DNA from: Pseudoalteromonas rubra
GTDB lineage: Bacteria; Pseudomonadota; Gammaproteobacteria; Enterobacterales; Alteromonadaceae
NCBI RefSeq assembly: GCF_005887115.1
Contig: NZ_PNCJ01000005.1
Span: 124,001 to 188,000 of the forward strand
Length of the DNA stretch: 64,000 nucleotides
Direction: 5' to 3'
Each line of letters starts with the position of its first letter. The first letter of the stretch is position 1. This document shows, in pieces, positions 26,915-36,617 of the stretch. The position numbers were made by a program, and so were the translations under genes. Under the pieces are notes generated by a model that did no database searches, was not told the DNA's origin, and worked only from the letters and a program-made list of their open reading frames with translations.

Positions 26915-29008
26915 ATGAAAAAAATACTGCTTCCATCTGCTTTTGCGTTACTCAGTATAGTCACTGTTAATGCTCAGGCAACCAGCTCGACGTTAACATT
27001 ACATGAAATAAAGAAGCTCGAGTTGTCGGGCAATTACGAGCAGGCACTCAGTAGTCTGACCCCATTTTATAGCCATAGCGATCTGAAGAAGCAACTCGAA
27101 GCACGCTTTGTCGAAGCACTAATCTATCGTAAGCAAGGTAAGCATCAGCAAGCGATTGATGCGTTAGGCAGATTACCCAAGCAATTTCAGCTGGATACCA
27201 ATAAACAGTACCGTCTATATAAGGAGTTGGGGATAAATTACCGCCGCATGGGCAAGCTGGATGACGCTGAAGGCAACTACAGACACGCTTTAAAAACCGC
27301 TAAAGCAATGAATAATAATGATTTTGTTGGTCAAAGTTATTCTAATCTCGGCACCTTGTATGACACCAAAAATGAAATGGCGATGGCCATGCAGTTTCAG
27401 CTTAAAGCCAGAGATGCGCTAAAAGACAGCCAGCTTCATGGAGTGGTCGCCAACAACTTTTATAATCTGGGCGATATGGCCATGCGCTTTAACGACCTGG
27501 AGCAGGCCGAGTTCTTTTTTACCAAAGCCCTGGTAGCAGACAAGAAATCGGGTGAGCTGAGCAATATTGCCGGCACCGCCTTGAGACTGGCTCAGGTCAC
27601 ATTTAAGCGTAAAAACTACTTACAGGTAGTGGAGAAAACCACCGAGGCCATTGAGCTGCTAGAACAAATTCCGGCTAATGTCAGCCTGGCACGTGCCCAT
27701 CAGTTAATCAGCCAGGCCTATCTCAAGCTGGAAAAAGGAGTAAAGGCCGAGGAGCATGCCAGGTTGTCGATGCACTACGCCGCTCAAACTGACAACCAGC
27801 TACAGCGTTTTCACGCCCATATTATCATGGCTCGCGCTTATCTGTATCAGCATAACCCCGAGCAAGCGCAGCCCCACTACGAGTGGCTAACACGCTTTAT
27901 GGCAGAAGAAGAGGAGAACGCTTACCTGTCTCAGCTCTATTATAACCTCAAGGCCAAGTACGACTTTCAGCAAGGCAACCACCAGGAAGCGTACGAGGCG
28001 CTAAGCAAGGCCAATACCTTCTTTGCCCAGAATATAGAAAAAGCCAACTCAGAGCAGGCACTGACGCACAAACGCACCATAGATACCGTCATGCAACAGC
28101 AACGCCTGGATGACTCAGAGCATCATCGCAAGCTAACAGAAAGCCAGCTGCGCAATGCACAATTGATGCAACGCATGTGGCTATTTGTTGCCCTGACTTG
28201 CCTGTTGCTGGGTATTTTGATCACTTATATTTTGTTCAGTAAAAACCGAACAGCGCGCCTAAAAGCCAACCTTTATCAGCAAAACCTCAAGCAAAAGGAT
28301 CAGATGCTTGCAGATATTTCTCATGAATTGAGAACGCCGCTGAGCGTGCTCAAGCTACATATTGAGGCACTAGAATATAATCTGCTGGAAGACGACACTC
28401 TGGCATACAGCAAGATCAATGAAAAAATATCCCAGCTAAATCATCTCATCTCAGATGTTTATCAACTCTCTCAGGCTGATAATCAGGCAATGGTAGTCAA
28501 CAATCAACCATACTGCACCCGTACCTTAGCTGACAGTTATTGCTACGACATCAAGCGGATGGTGCAAAGCAATGATCTGCACTTTAGTGCCGATGTTTCT
28601 ATACCTACCAATGCCAGTGTGTTGATAGACAAGCCTAAACTCGACAGGGTAATAGATAATCTGGCGAAAAACGCCTGTCTGTACACCGATAAACCAGGTC
28701 AGGTACGCCTGAAAATCCGGCAAAGTTGTGAAGGGCTGATCATTCAGCTGGAAGACTCATCACCGGGCGTGTCAGATAATGAAAAACCGCGCTTATTTGA
28801 ACGATTATACCGGGTAGAAAGTTCGCGTAGCCGGGCAACAGGGGGGTCAGGTCTGGGCTTATCCTTATGTAAAAGCCTGGTAGAATCCATGTCGGGAGAT
28901 ATTGAATTAAGAGATAGCAGGTTAGGGGGCCTCTCTGTGCGGGTGACACTATATGAAGCCTCAGCCACACCAAAAGTGAAAGTGCCACAGACTGCATCAC
29001 AGATTTAG
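26915..29008 (+). CDS. TPR-containing sensor histidine kinase
   Basis: A 697-residue membrane kinase. A signal peptide (MKKILLPSAFALLSIVTVNAQA) leads to a periplasmic region of TPR-like helical repeats up to about residue 400. One transmembrane segment follows (about 421-441, WLFVALTCLLLGILITYIL), then a HisKA domain with the phospho-acceptor in DISHELRTPLS (His470). The ATPase domain has an N box (NLAKNACLYT) and GGSGLGLSLCKSL. The start chosen is ATG 26915; six residues earlier another ATG (26897) lacks a signal-like continuation. No response regulator is adjacent; the nearest, 3.2 kb downstream on the other strand (32228-32920), is a possible partner. Confidence 0.87.
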   Translation: MKKILLPSAFALLSIVTVNAQATSSTLTLHEIKKLELSGNYEQALSSLTPFYSHSDLKKQLEARFVEALIYRKQGKHQQAIDALGRLPKQFQLDTNKQYRLYKELGINYRRMGKLDDAEGNYRHALKTAKAMNNNDFVGQSYSNLGTLYDTKNEMAMAMQFQLKARDALKDSQLHGVVANNFYNLGDMAMRFNDLEQAEFFFTKALVADKKSGELSNIAGTALRLAQVTFKRKNYLQVVEKTTEAIELLEQIPANVSLARAHQLISQAYLKLEKGVKAEEHARLSMHYAAQTDNQLQRFHAHIIMARAYLYQHNPEQAQPHYEWLTRFMAEEEENAYLSQLYYNLKAKYDFQQGNHQEAYEALSKANTFFAQNIEKANSEQALTHKRTIDTVMQQQRLDDSEHHRKLTESQLRNAQLMQRMWLFVALTCLLLGILITYILFSKNRTARLKANLYQQNLKQKDQMLADISHELRTPLSVLKLHIEALEYNLLEDDTLAYSKINEKISQLNHLISDVYQLSQADNQAMVVNNQPYCTRTLADSYCYDIKRMVQSNDLHFSADVSIPTNASVLIDKPKLDRVIDNLAKNACLYTDKPGQVRLKIRQSCEGLIIQLEDSSPGVSDNEKPRLFERLYRVESSRSRATGGSGLGLSLCKSLVESMSGDIELRDSRLGGLSVRVTLYEASATPKVKVPQTASQI

Positions 29009-29016
29009 TACTCAAC

Positions 29017-29045
29017 ATGCCTGACATAATATCAGGCATTTTTTT
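29017..29045 (+). terminator. Terminator of the sensor kinase gene
   Basis: ATGCCTGA (29017-29024) pairs with TCAGGCAT (29032-29039), followed by a T-run to 29045. Confidence 0.9.
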
Positions 29046-29308
29046 AGCACTTTATTTAATCATACTCATCGCTCTTTTTAAAAACCGGTAAGGTTAAAAA
29101 AACACTCGCATAGTACTAAAGTCTGGTTATATAAAGCCATTCGTATATTAACATTTGTCGTGTAGCTAAACCCACTCTCCCCTTCACAGATCCGACCTCA
29201 ATAAAAATCTCCTCATAACTGATCCGATCAGGTGTAATGGGTGTTTCCCTCCATTTTCTTTCCACAATGATTGGTTTTAATAAGCAATATACACGGGAGG
29301 AATGGTCT

Positions 29309-29788
29309 ATGACACAGCGAACTATGAAACACAATGAATGGGTAAAAATTGTTGAATCCAGACATCGTCAGAAAAAGCAAAATACGACAGTAAAAACCAC
29401 TTTACCAATCTGGTCTATGTTGTTGGGCGGCTTTATCATACTTTCAGCTGCATGGACCTACTTTGTTGATAGCTCATCTGAAGACGTTCAGGTTGCAGCG
29501 ATTGATTCAAGCGCCCAAAAACGCATTACACGCTACTTTTCTAAGCAGTTCATGATGGGCAGCTGGAAGTTTAACAATATTGACTTTAAAAGCGGCGAGC
29601 TCAATGTCTTTATTCAGATCCCAACTAAGTTGGCTATGTCTGAAAGCGAGGTGAAAGAGTATATTCGTAACTCTCTGTGTCCAACAGCCAGTAGCCGCGT
29701 TTGGCAGGACGTGCAAAATAACGACATGTATATTTACCTGTATACCGACATGCCACGCAGAGGCAAATATGCCCTGTGTAATAGCTGA
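29309..29788 (+). CDS. Single-pass membrane protein of unknown function
   Basis: A 159-residue protein: a basic cytoplasmic N terminus (MTQRTMKHNEWVKIVESRHRQKKQN), one membrane segment (IWSMLLGGFIILSAAWTYFV), then about 95 residues outside with two Cys near the end. ATG 29309 is supported by GGAGG at a good distance. The frame extends to 29237 without a better start. No family recognised. Own terminator downstream. Confidence 0.65.
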   Translation: MTQRTMKHNEWVKIVESRHRQKKQNTTVKTTLPIWSMLLGGFIILSAAWTYFVDSSSEDVQVAAIDSSAQKRITRYFSKQFMMGSWKFNNIDFKSGELNVFIQIPTKLAMSESEVKEYIRNSLCPTASSRVWQDVQNNDMYIYLYTDMPRRGKYALCNS

Positions 29789-29807
29789 TCATACTAAAAA
29801 TAGTAAA

Positions 29808-29828
29808 GGGGCCTGACGGCCCTTTTTT
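29808..29828 (+). terminator. Terminator after the 29309 gene
   Basis: GGGCC (29809-29813), loop TGAC, GGCCC (29818-29822), then six T's. Confidence 0.88.
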
Positions 29829-29990
29829 ATTACCTGCGACACACTTATAACCCCACCACTTTCGAAATACTTATCTCTTTTCTGTTAAAAATGATAATCT
29901 TTATTGACTGGCGTATTATGAGTTTGCTTTCCAGCTCACCCAGTTATTATGAATTAAGGAAAATCAATAATAATAAATGAGTAACCAACA

Positions 29991-30521
29991 ATGAAAATAA
30001 TAAAATTGCTCCAAGCCATCACGTTTGCTATAGCCCTGAGTATCATTTTCTTTCATAAGACACTGATATCCTCAGTGCTTTTGCCCCAATATATTAGCTG
30101 GGCTGAAGAAACTGATAAGCAAGGTCATCAGATTGGCAAGCCCTTAGATTCAAAACACTTAGCAATTGCAAAAGAGATAGGTATACAGTCACCGGAAAAG
30201 GTGAGGATAGTCTATGTTGACGAAGTCCCTTTTCCTCATGACAATTTAGCCTTGAAAGCGCTGGGAGAAGCACTTGGTTTTGTAGGTGAGGGCATTATTA
30301 ATAACGCTCAGGTATTTGGTTATTCCATCTACGTTCGTCACGGCTTTGAACTCACAACACCTAAACTGGCACATGAACTTGTCCATGTTCTGCAGATTGA
30401 ACGCTCCGGTCTTCAGGCTATCGTGACACAGCACTTTTCTGACCTGGCTGAATATGGTTATGATAATTCACCATTGGAAGTTGAAGCCTTCAAGGCCAAT
30501 GAAATTTACAAAGATCGTTAG
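29991..30521 (+). CDS. Membrane-anchored protein with HExxH zinc-peptidase motif
   Basis: A 176-residue protein with an N-terminal hydrophobic anchor (LLQAITFAIALSIIFFHKTLISSVLL) and a likely extracytoplasmic domain. LAHELVHVLQIE contains HELVH, the HExxH zinc site. A later EVEAFKANEIYKD has an E-x2-A-x2-A pattern like the third-ligand helix of small metallopeptidases. It is probably a minigluzincin-like peptidase or a peptidase-fold relative. Family not named with certainty. Confidence 0.65.
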   Translation: MKIIKLLQAITFAIALSIIFFHKTLISSVLLPQYISWAEETDKQGHQIGKPLDSKHLAIAKEIGIQSPEKVRIVYVDEVPFPHDNLALKALGEALGFVGEGIINNAQVFGYSIYVRHGFELTTPKLAHELVHVLQIERSGLQAIVTQHFSDLAEYGYDNSPLEVEAFKANEIYKDR

Positions 30522-30534
30522 GTCGCAAAGTAAA

Positions 30535-30567
30535 GAGTCGCAAGCTCAGAAGTGAGTATTGCGACTC
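30535..30567. repeat. Inverted repeat between convergent genes
   Basis: GAGTCGCAA (30535-30543) and TTGCGACTC (30559-30567) form a perfect 9-bp stem with a 15-base loop and no T-run. It lies between the convergent 29991 gene and rmuC and may act as a transcript-end hairpin. Confidence 0.5.
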
Positions 30568-30650
30568 GCAGACAGAGTTGTTGGTAACAAACAACTCGTA
30601 TAAAACGTTTCCTGCCAAAGATGTCTAAATTCTACGTCGGAGGTTGAGTA

Positions 30651-32108
30651 TCACTCTAACTCGAGCTTTGCTTTTTCAGTTAACTCACTCGGTAGCTCAC
30701 GAGACACAGAAACACCCAATTCTTTAAACTCAGAAGCTTGTTTGATCAAATTACCTTTACCACTGTAGAGCTGAGCCATTGCTTTGTCGTAACCTTCGCG
30801 AGCTTTATCAAGTTGTTTACCTACTCCCTCCAGGCTGTGTAAAAAAGCATTCAACTTGCTGTAGAACTTTTCAGCACGCAACGCCAGCTCTTTGCTGTGT
30901 TTACTCTGTTCCTCAAAACGCCATAACTGTTTGACGATATTCAGACTCGTCAGTAATGTCGTAGGCGTCGCAATCAATACTTTGTTCTCAAGGGCATACT
31001 GATATAAATCAGGTGCATACTTAATGGCTTCAACAAACGCAGATTCCACCGGAATAAACATAATCACCACTTCCGGAGAGTTCAGTCCGGGTAGTCGCTC
31101 ATAAGATTTATCGCCCAGCTCTTTAACCCGTGCTTTTACTGCTTCAACATGCGCCACAATGGCTTGATTGGCCTCACTATCCTGCTCGGCGTTTACATAA
31201 CGGGTATAAGCATTCAAAGAGGTTTTTGCATCCACCACCAGGTGGCGCTCTTGAGGCAGATACACAATGACATCGGGACGATATTTACCTTCTTCGGTCG
31301 AAAAACTAACCTCACGCTGATAATCATTACCGGGACGCAACCCCGCACTATCGAGCACATTCTCCAGCATCAGTTCCCCCCAGTTACCTTGGGTTTTCTT
31401 TTGCCCCTGCAAGGCATTTGTCAACTTATGCGCCTGCTCTGTAATGGCCTGATTATTGGCCTGTAAATGCAGCAGTTCAGTGCGTAGCGCAGCCCTTTGT
31501 TTGAGTTCTTCGCTGTGAATGGCCTCCATTTTATCGCGAAAGCCTTTGAGCTCGCCCTGAACCGGTTGTAACAGCTGAGAAATTTTATCCTGACTGTGAC
31601 GGGCAAACTTTTCGCTTTTATCCTCAAAAATTTGTGTCGCCAGGTTTTCAAACTCTTGCTTTAACACGACCTTTGACTGCTCAAGCTGGGCCAGTTGTGC
31701 ATCAAAAGATTGCTGCTTTTGTGCCAAGGTGGTTTTCACATCGGTCAGCTCCAACTCCAGACGGTGAGCATACGCTTGCGTATCCTGGGCCATATCTTCT
31801 GCTTTTTGCCAGCGATTCTGTAACTCACTGCTTTGACGTTGCTTTTCATCCAGCCGAGCCTGCAACTGCTGACAATCACCATGTAATTGCCAGTGTTGGT
31901 TCTGTACCTGTTTCAATTCATCAGATAATTGCGCCAGCTGACTCTGTAACTGTTCGTTTTGTACCATCAATTGTTGTCTGGCAGTTTGGTTCTTTTGCCG
32001 AATCAAATAATACATGGGGGCAAAAACACATGAAGATAACACGGCACCAGTACTGAGCAATGTCAAAATTTGAGCAGGAGAGAGAGTGGTTAAACTGGAC
32101 AAAAACAT
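30651..32108 (-). CDS. rmuC: DNA recombination protein RmuC
   Basis: A 485-residue protein. An N-terminal membrane segment (PAQILTLLSTGAVLSSCVFAPMYYLI) is followed by a long coiled coil (about residues 35-170) and the RmuC nuclease-like domain: NWGELMLENVLDSAGL, KYRPDVIVYLPQERHLVVDAKTSLNAY and LLTSLNIVKQLWRFEEQS. RmuC limits inversions at short inverted repeats. ATG 32108 has AAGAG at the best distance; ATG 32114 is also possible. Confidence 0.92.
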   Translation of the reverse strand: MFLSSLTTLSPAQILTLLSTGAVLSSCVFAPMYYLIRQKNQTARQQLMVQNEQLQSQLAQLSDELKQVQNQHWQLHGDCQQLQARLDEKQRQSSELQNRWQKAEDMAQDTQAYAHRLELELTDVKTTLAQKQQSFDAQLAQLEQSKVVLKQEFENLATQIFEDKSEKFARHSQDKISQLLQPVQGELKGFRDKMEAIHSEELKQRAALRTELLHLQANNQAITEQAHKLTNALQGQKKTQGNWGELMLENVLDSAGLRPGNDYQREVSFSTEEGKYRPDVIVYLPQERHLVVDAKTSLNAYTRYVNAEQDSEANQAIVAHVEAVKARVKELGDKSYERLPGLNSPEVVIMFIPVESAFVEAIKYAPDLYQYALENKVLIATPTTLLTSLNIVKQLWRFEEQSKHSKELALRAEKFYSKLNAFLHSLEGVGKQLDKAREGYDKAMAQLYSGKGNLIKQASEFKELGVSVSRELPSELTEKAKLELE

Positions 32109-32227
32109 AGGCATTCTCTTGATGTAACTATGTATAGATAATATCAACTACACAGCCTAAATGCCTATTATATTGTGACTTTCTTGAAGTTTGTTATGGC
32201 GAGCAAGCGGCGCATATGCGCCGTCAT

Positions 32228-32920
32228 TTAAGCGTCAAGCTGCTGTTCATTGAAACGATAACCAGCACCATAAACCGATTCAACAATTTTGGGCGAGCAC
32301 TCGATTTGCTTGATTTTTTTACGGATGTTTTTGATATGACTGTCGATAACACGGTCGGAAATATCAAAGTTATCAGGCTGAATATGATCCAGAATTTGCT
32401 GACGGGAGAAAACCCGGTTAGGCGCCTGATACAACATGGCAAATACGTCAAACTCAACTTTAGTCAAAGACAAAGTGTTACCTTTGATAGAAACGATTAA
32501 CTGATCGACATCCACTACAACAGCGGCTTCCTGGGGCGCGCTGGGGGCAGCCTGACAACGACGCAAAATCGCTTTGATACGCATCACCAGTTCGGCGGCA
32601 CTAAATGGCTTACAGACGTAATCATCGGCGCCAAACTCCAACCCCTTTAAACGGTCAGCCTCAGATACCTTTGCCGTCAGCATCACAATAGGCACCATTG
32701 AGAATTCTCGGATCTGGCGCATGCATTCAACACCATCCTGATTTGGTAGCATGATGTCCATTAAAATGGCTTCAGGGTTATTTTCTCTCACCCAGTCGAC
32801 CACCAAAGCACCATCTGCAATGTGGGAAATTTCGAATCCAGAAGCTTTAAAAAACAGCATTACCTGCTCTGCAATATCGTAATCATCCTCAACGATAAGA
32901 ATATGGTGCTTCGATGTCAT
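32228..32920 (-). CDS. OmpR/PhoB-family response regulator
   Basis: A 230-residue DNA-binding regulator. The receiver domain has Asp12/Asp13, the phospho-acceptor Asp55 in ILMDIMLPNQDG and Lys104 in CKPFSAAEL. The C-terminal winged helix includes RVFSRQQILDHIQ and RVIDSHIKNIRKKI. No kinase is adjacent; the TPR kinase at 26915 is the closest candidate. A small gene (32921-33187) abuts it without spacing (stop next to ATG), so the pair is probably one transcript. Confidence 0.9.
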   Translation of the reverse strand: MTSKHHILIVEDDYDIAEQVMLFFKASGFEISHIADGALVVDWVRENNPEAILMDIMLPNQDGVECMRQIREFSMVPIVMLTAKVSEADRLKGLEFGADDYVCKPFSAAELVMRIKAILRRCQAAPSAPQEAAVVVDVDQLIVSIKGNTLSLTKVEFDVFAMLYQAPNRVFSRQQILDHIQPDNFDISDRVIDSHIKNIRKKIKQIECSPKIVESVYGAGYRFNEQQLDA

Positions 32921-33187
32921 TTAGCCTCTCGATTTAGCCTTTAGTTGTGAAAGCTGCTTTTTAACCTGACCCTTAAGCTTATCCGACAAGGTTTCATCAA
33001 ACAGCAACATGGTCAGAATGCTGGCCAGATCATCTGAACTGGCAACCTCGTTTAGTAGATCATAATCACACTGTGACTGAGGTTCAATAAAGTTTAACTG
33101 TGAAATTGCGTTTTCGTAGCACAACATAGCTCGCCCCTTGAGTCCATCGCGTCCTAATTCGCCAATATGGTTATTAAAGTCGAACAA
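32921..33187 (-). CDS. Small hypothetical protein co-transcribed with the response regulator
   Basis: An 88-residue soluble helical protein (MFDFNNHIGELGRDGLKGRAML...). Its stop codon directly adjoins the regulator's start codon, which argues for translational coupling. No family recognised. A role in the same signalling circuit is inference from position only. Confidence 0.65.
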   Translation of the reverse strand: MFDFNNHIGELGRDGLKGRAMLCYENAISQLNFIEPQSQCDYDLLNEVASSDDLASILTMLLFDETLSDKLKGQVKKQLSQLKAKSRG

Positions 33188-33221
33188 TGTGGATCAAATA
33201 TGGAACAGCTTAAAAACGCAC

Positions 33222-33251
33222 AAAAAAAAGCCGGTTAACAGTTAACCGGCT
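33222..33251 (-). terminator. Terminator of the SNF2 helicase gene
   Basis: On the minus strand AGCCGGTTAAC (33251-33241) pairs with GTTAACCGGCT (33239-33229) and is followed by a T-run (33229-33222). Confidence 0.9.
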
Positions 33252-33366
33252 CGATACAAAACTTGTATTTAATAGGGGGAAATCAACAATATGCTTACTA
33301 CAAACTCGGCGTTAACAACAAGCATAATGATAGACCCCCTCCTGTTCTAAAAAGTTCAGAAAAAAA

Positions 33367-36300
33367 TTAGTTTTTTATCATTTCGAGCATTTGCGCTTCA
33401 TTAAACTGAGTCAAATTCACGCCTGCATCAGCAAACAAGGCGTCTACCAATGCCTGCTTATCTTTTTGCATCTGATAAACTTTCTGCTCAATAGAATTGG
33501 CGATGATCAGCTTATAAACAAACACAGGCTTATCCTGGCCAATCCGATAAGCCCTGTCGGTCGCCTGGTTTTCAACTGCCGGGTTCCACCAGGGATCAAA
33601 ATGGATCACAGTATCAGCCTGAGTCAGATTCAGACCCGTTCCGCCTGCTTTGAGACTGATCAGGAAGACATCAACCTCACCCTCTGTGAAGCGGGTAATT
33701 ACTTTGTCCCGTTGACGTGTTTGACCTGTCAGCATAGTGAAAGGGATATTCAAGCCGTCACAATGGCTGGCGATCATGTCCAGTACACTGGTGAACTGAC
33801 TGAAAATAATCACCTTACGACCTTCCTCGAGGAAAGTAGGTAAGTGATCAGCTAACCAATCAAACTTTGCGCTGTTGAACGTCTGAGTTTTATCAACCAA
33901 GCTGGGATGACAACAGATTTGGCGTAGCCTCAGCAGGGCATCTAAAAAAGCCAGCTTGCTGCGCTCTACGCCTTGCTCTTTAAATAAATCAACCAAATTA
34001 GATTCGATTTTAGCTTGTACCTGATGGTACATATCAGCTTGAGCACCACTGAATTCTAGCTTTTTAACCAACTCTGTTTTTGCCGGGAGCTCGCGCACAA
34101 CTTCAGACTTAGTTCGACGCAGAATGAAAGGCGCAATTAAAGACTGTAATTCTTTGGCACGCCGAGTATCGCTTTCTTTCTCGATAGGTTGCTGAAAGTA
34201 GTGCTTAAATTGTTGCTTGGTGCCCAGTACATCAGGCATCACAAAGTCGAGCAAAGATTTTAACTCAAGGAGGTTATTTTCGACCGGTGTTCCACTCAGG
34301 CATAGTTTAAATTCAGCAGATAACTGCTTTACACATTTAGAAATTTGCGCGGTTTCATTCTTAATGTACTGTGCTTCATCAAGCACAATTGAATCAAACT
34401 CCAGTTCAGAGTAGTGCGCTAAATCACGTTTTAGTAACGGGTAAGTGGTGATAATAAAGCGAGCATTTGCGACCTGACTGAGCTGCTTATCACGCTGTGC
34501 GCCATGTACCGTCAACAGCGGAAGGTGTGGCGCAAAACGACGGAATTCGTTCTGCCAGTTACCAACCAGACTAGTCGGACAAACAATCAACGAAGGCTTA
34601 GTCACCAAAGTGTTATGTTGAGAAATAAAATAAGCGATAACCTGTAGCGTCTTACCTAACCCCATATCATCCGCTAGAATACCACCAAGTTGATGGCGAT
34701 TCAGAAAACGTAGCCAGTCGACCCCCTGCACCTGATAATCACGGAGCGTAAAATGCTCAGCAGAATCAGTTACACCTGAAGCATGGTTTTGTTCAGGCTT
34801 GCTCAATTCATCAAGGTAATCCAACAGGCGCCTGTCATCAGACACGCTCTCAACTGCATTCAGCTCAAATAGTTTGCTGGCATATGACAATGGAAACTTG
34901 AACTGCGAACTGGAGAGGTAATAGCTAAATCTTGTTTTTAACAGGAGCAACTCGTCGTAGACGGCCTTGGGTATGGCATAGAACTGCTCTGCGATATTAA
35001 TGTACTGATAAACATTAGCCAGGGAATTGACTTCATGGGAAGGCACTTTATCCCAGTCGAGCGTAACCAACTTATCATCAAACATTACTCGGCCAATGAC
35101 GTGGTGTTTTTTGTCTCGTTTTAGTACCAAAGTCACCTTTGGCGTCAGTACTGCCCGGCCACCTTGTAATTCATCTACCTGCCAGAGTTTACTTTGTAGG
35201 TAAGGGCGAACTTCGCAATTAAACCAGTGATAGGTAACATCATCATCGTGCGGAAGCACAAAGTGATTTTGCTGAGCTGAGAAGCCAAGTCCATTGAGCA
35301 TCTTCTCGCATCGATTAAGTTGTTTCGCTTTGGAGTAACGACCTTCCTTATCTAATAAGGATAAGGCCAATTTCAGGGGGGAACCGGGCTCGATACTCAG
35401 TTTAGCAACGAGCTTATCCTTATTTACAAGGTGCTCGTGTCCATGAGGTGGCGGAACTATATTGTCGGCAAACACATCCTGGAAACGTTTAATCACCGCT
35501 TCAATCTTACTCGCGTTGATCAAAGGCATCGTGTGCAGGTGAGCGATTTCCTGCGCACTCAGCTCAGATTCGATCCGACCAAGTAGCATATTTTCAGTAT
35601 CGAGATAGACAGGCGGATCCGTTTTGATCAGCTGCCATTGCTCAACCCCGCTTAAATGACTGGTTAAGCGGTATTCATCACGCTCTTTCTCCCAACTAAA
35701 CTCCAGGTGTTGCTTATGTCCAAAAGCAAGCGGTCTGCGGCTATTTTGGTAAAAACAGCGCTTGCTCTGCACAAGCTGTTGTAAAGCTGAAAATCCCCAA
35801 CTTCCCGATAGCTCAAAGTGACCTGGCGTATTTTGCGAGCGGATCCAAGAAAACAACCTGAAGTCGCTCTCAAGAATATCCTTTGGCGGCACCTGACTAT
35901 TGAGCTGGTGCTCAGTCAGTGCACGGCCAAGAGGGTAAACACCATCGGGCTTTTGCGGCGTGGTTTTTGGATTGACCAGCAGTTCGTTACCACGAGACTC
36001 AAGCACAAATAACAAAACATTCGTCACATCCAGATCATTCGCTTGTTGTAATTGCGCGAGCTCATTAAACCAATCATTGACCAGATAGGACTCACCAAAA
36101 CCACCCGAATGGTCTATTTTCAGTTTCAACAAGACAGCCGCGATGTGGCGGCATTTAGGATTGTTCGAACAAGTACATTGGGCTTCGACAGAAGGCGTCC
36201 CTTTTATCTGCTCTATTTTGATGTGTTGAGTGAAGGTATTGCCAAAGTTGCCCATCACCTGAGCGTCTATCTTTGTGAAGTCCTCAGAGTGCTCCAAAAA

Positions 36301-36462
36301 GCTAATTTGTTCATCATGCAAATATTGCTTGGCCTTACTCAATAAGGCAGCGTTGAAATACTGCTTGAGAAAACGTTCGGACAGCGGAAACTGGGTCGAC
36401 TGTTCTTGTTTAATTTCCTCAAATAGTGCTAGAAGTTGCTCTTTAGATAACTGCGAAGACAT
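33367..36462 (-). CDS. SWIM zinc-finger SNF2-family helicase
   Basis: A 1031-residue ATP-dependent DNA translocase. The N-terminal SWIM zinc finger is CTCSNNPKCRHIAAVLL (about residue 95-115). The helicase core begins near residue 570 with YQVQGVDWL and LADDMGLGKT, then the DEAQ box (VLDEAQYIKN), LSGTPVENNL and, at the C-terminal lobe, FLISLKAGGTGLNL and HFDPWWNPAVENQATDRAYRIGQ. This is the bacterial SNF2/RapA-like class with an unknown target. The ribosome site is weak. It stands alone between its own terminator and parB. Confidence 0.92.
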   Translation of the reverse strand: MSSQLSKEQLLALFEEIKQEQSTQFPLSERFLKQYFNAALLSKAKQYLHDEQISFLEHSEDFTKIDAQVMGNFGNTFTQHIKIEQIKGTPSVEAQCTCSNNPKCRHIAAVLLKLKIDHSGGFGESYLVNDWFNELAQLQQANDLDVTNVLLFVLESRGNELLVNPKTTPQKPDGVYPLGRALTEHQLNSQVPPKDILESDFRLFSWIRSQNTPGHFELSGSWGFSALQQLVQSKRCFYQNSRRPLAFGHKQHLEFSWEKERDEYRLTSHLSGVEQWQLIKTDPPVYLDTENMLLGRIESELSAQEIAHLHTMPLINASKIEAVIKRFQDVFADNIVPPPHGHEHLVNKDKLVAKLSIEPGSPLKLALSLLDKEGRYSKAKQLNRCEKMLNGLGFSAQQNHFVLPHDDDVTYHWFNCEVRPYLQSKLWQVDELQGGRAVLTPKVTLVLKRDKKHHVIGRVMFDDKLVTLDWDKVPSHEVNSLANVYQYINIAEQFYAIPKAVYDELLLLKTRFSYYLSSSQFKFPLSYASKLFELNAVESVSDDRRLLDYLDELSKPEQNHASGVTDSAEHFTLRDYQVQGVDWLRFLNRHQLGGILADDMGLGKTLQVIAYFISQHNTLVTKPSLIVCPTSLVGNWQNEFRRFAPHLPLLTVHGAQRDKQLSQVANARFIITTYPLLKRDLAHYSELEFDSIVLDEAQYIKNETAQISKCVKQLSAEFKLCLSGTPVENNLLELKSLLDFVMPDVLGTKQQFKHYFQQPIEKESDTRRAKELQSLIAPFILRRTKSEVVRELPAKTELVKKLEFSGAQADMYHQVQAKIESNLVDLFKEQGVERSKLAFLDALLRLRQICCHPSLVDKTQTFNSAKFDWLADHLPTFLEEGRKVIIFSQFTSVLDMIASHCDGLNIPFTMLTGQTRQRDKVITRFTEGEVDVFLISLKAGGTGLNLTQADTVIHFDPWWNPAVENQATDRAYRIGQDKPVFVYKLIIANSIEQKVYQMQKDKQALVDALFADAGVNLTQFNEAQMLEMIKN

Positions 36463-36591
36463 TCGTTTACAATAAAAAAGACGTAAAAGAGCAGTATATG
36501 AAATTACGTATTTGAGCTAAAGAGGCAAACGGCGATAAATAGGGAAAATTTGACTGGTTGGATGACAACAATGTCGAAAAAGTACGAATAA

Positions 36592-36610
36592 CGGCCGGTA
36601 AACCCGGCCG
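36592..36610 (-). terminator. Hairpin downstream of parB
   Basis: CGGCCGG (36592-36598) pairs with CCGGCCG (36604-36610), loop TAAAC on the + strand. It lies just after the parB stop on the minus strand; the T-run is weak. Confidence 0.6.
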
Positions 36611-36617
36611 ATAAAGA

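Noticed and set aside
29116..29334. 72-residue minus-strand open frame upstream of the 29309 gene
   Set aside because: It overlaps the ribosome site and start of the better-supported plus-strand gene and shows no family features.
36463..36617. parS site downstream of parB
   Set aside because: The region has a TACGTA palindrome and a GC-rich hairpin, but nothing matching P1-type A/B boxes or the chromosomal parS consensus well enough to call.
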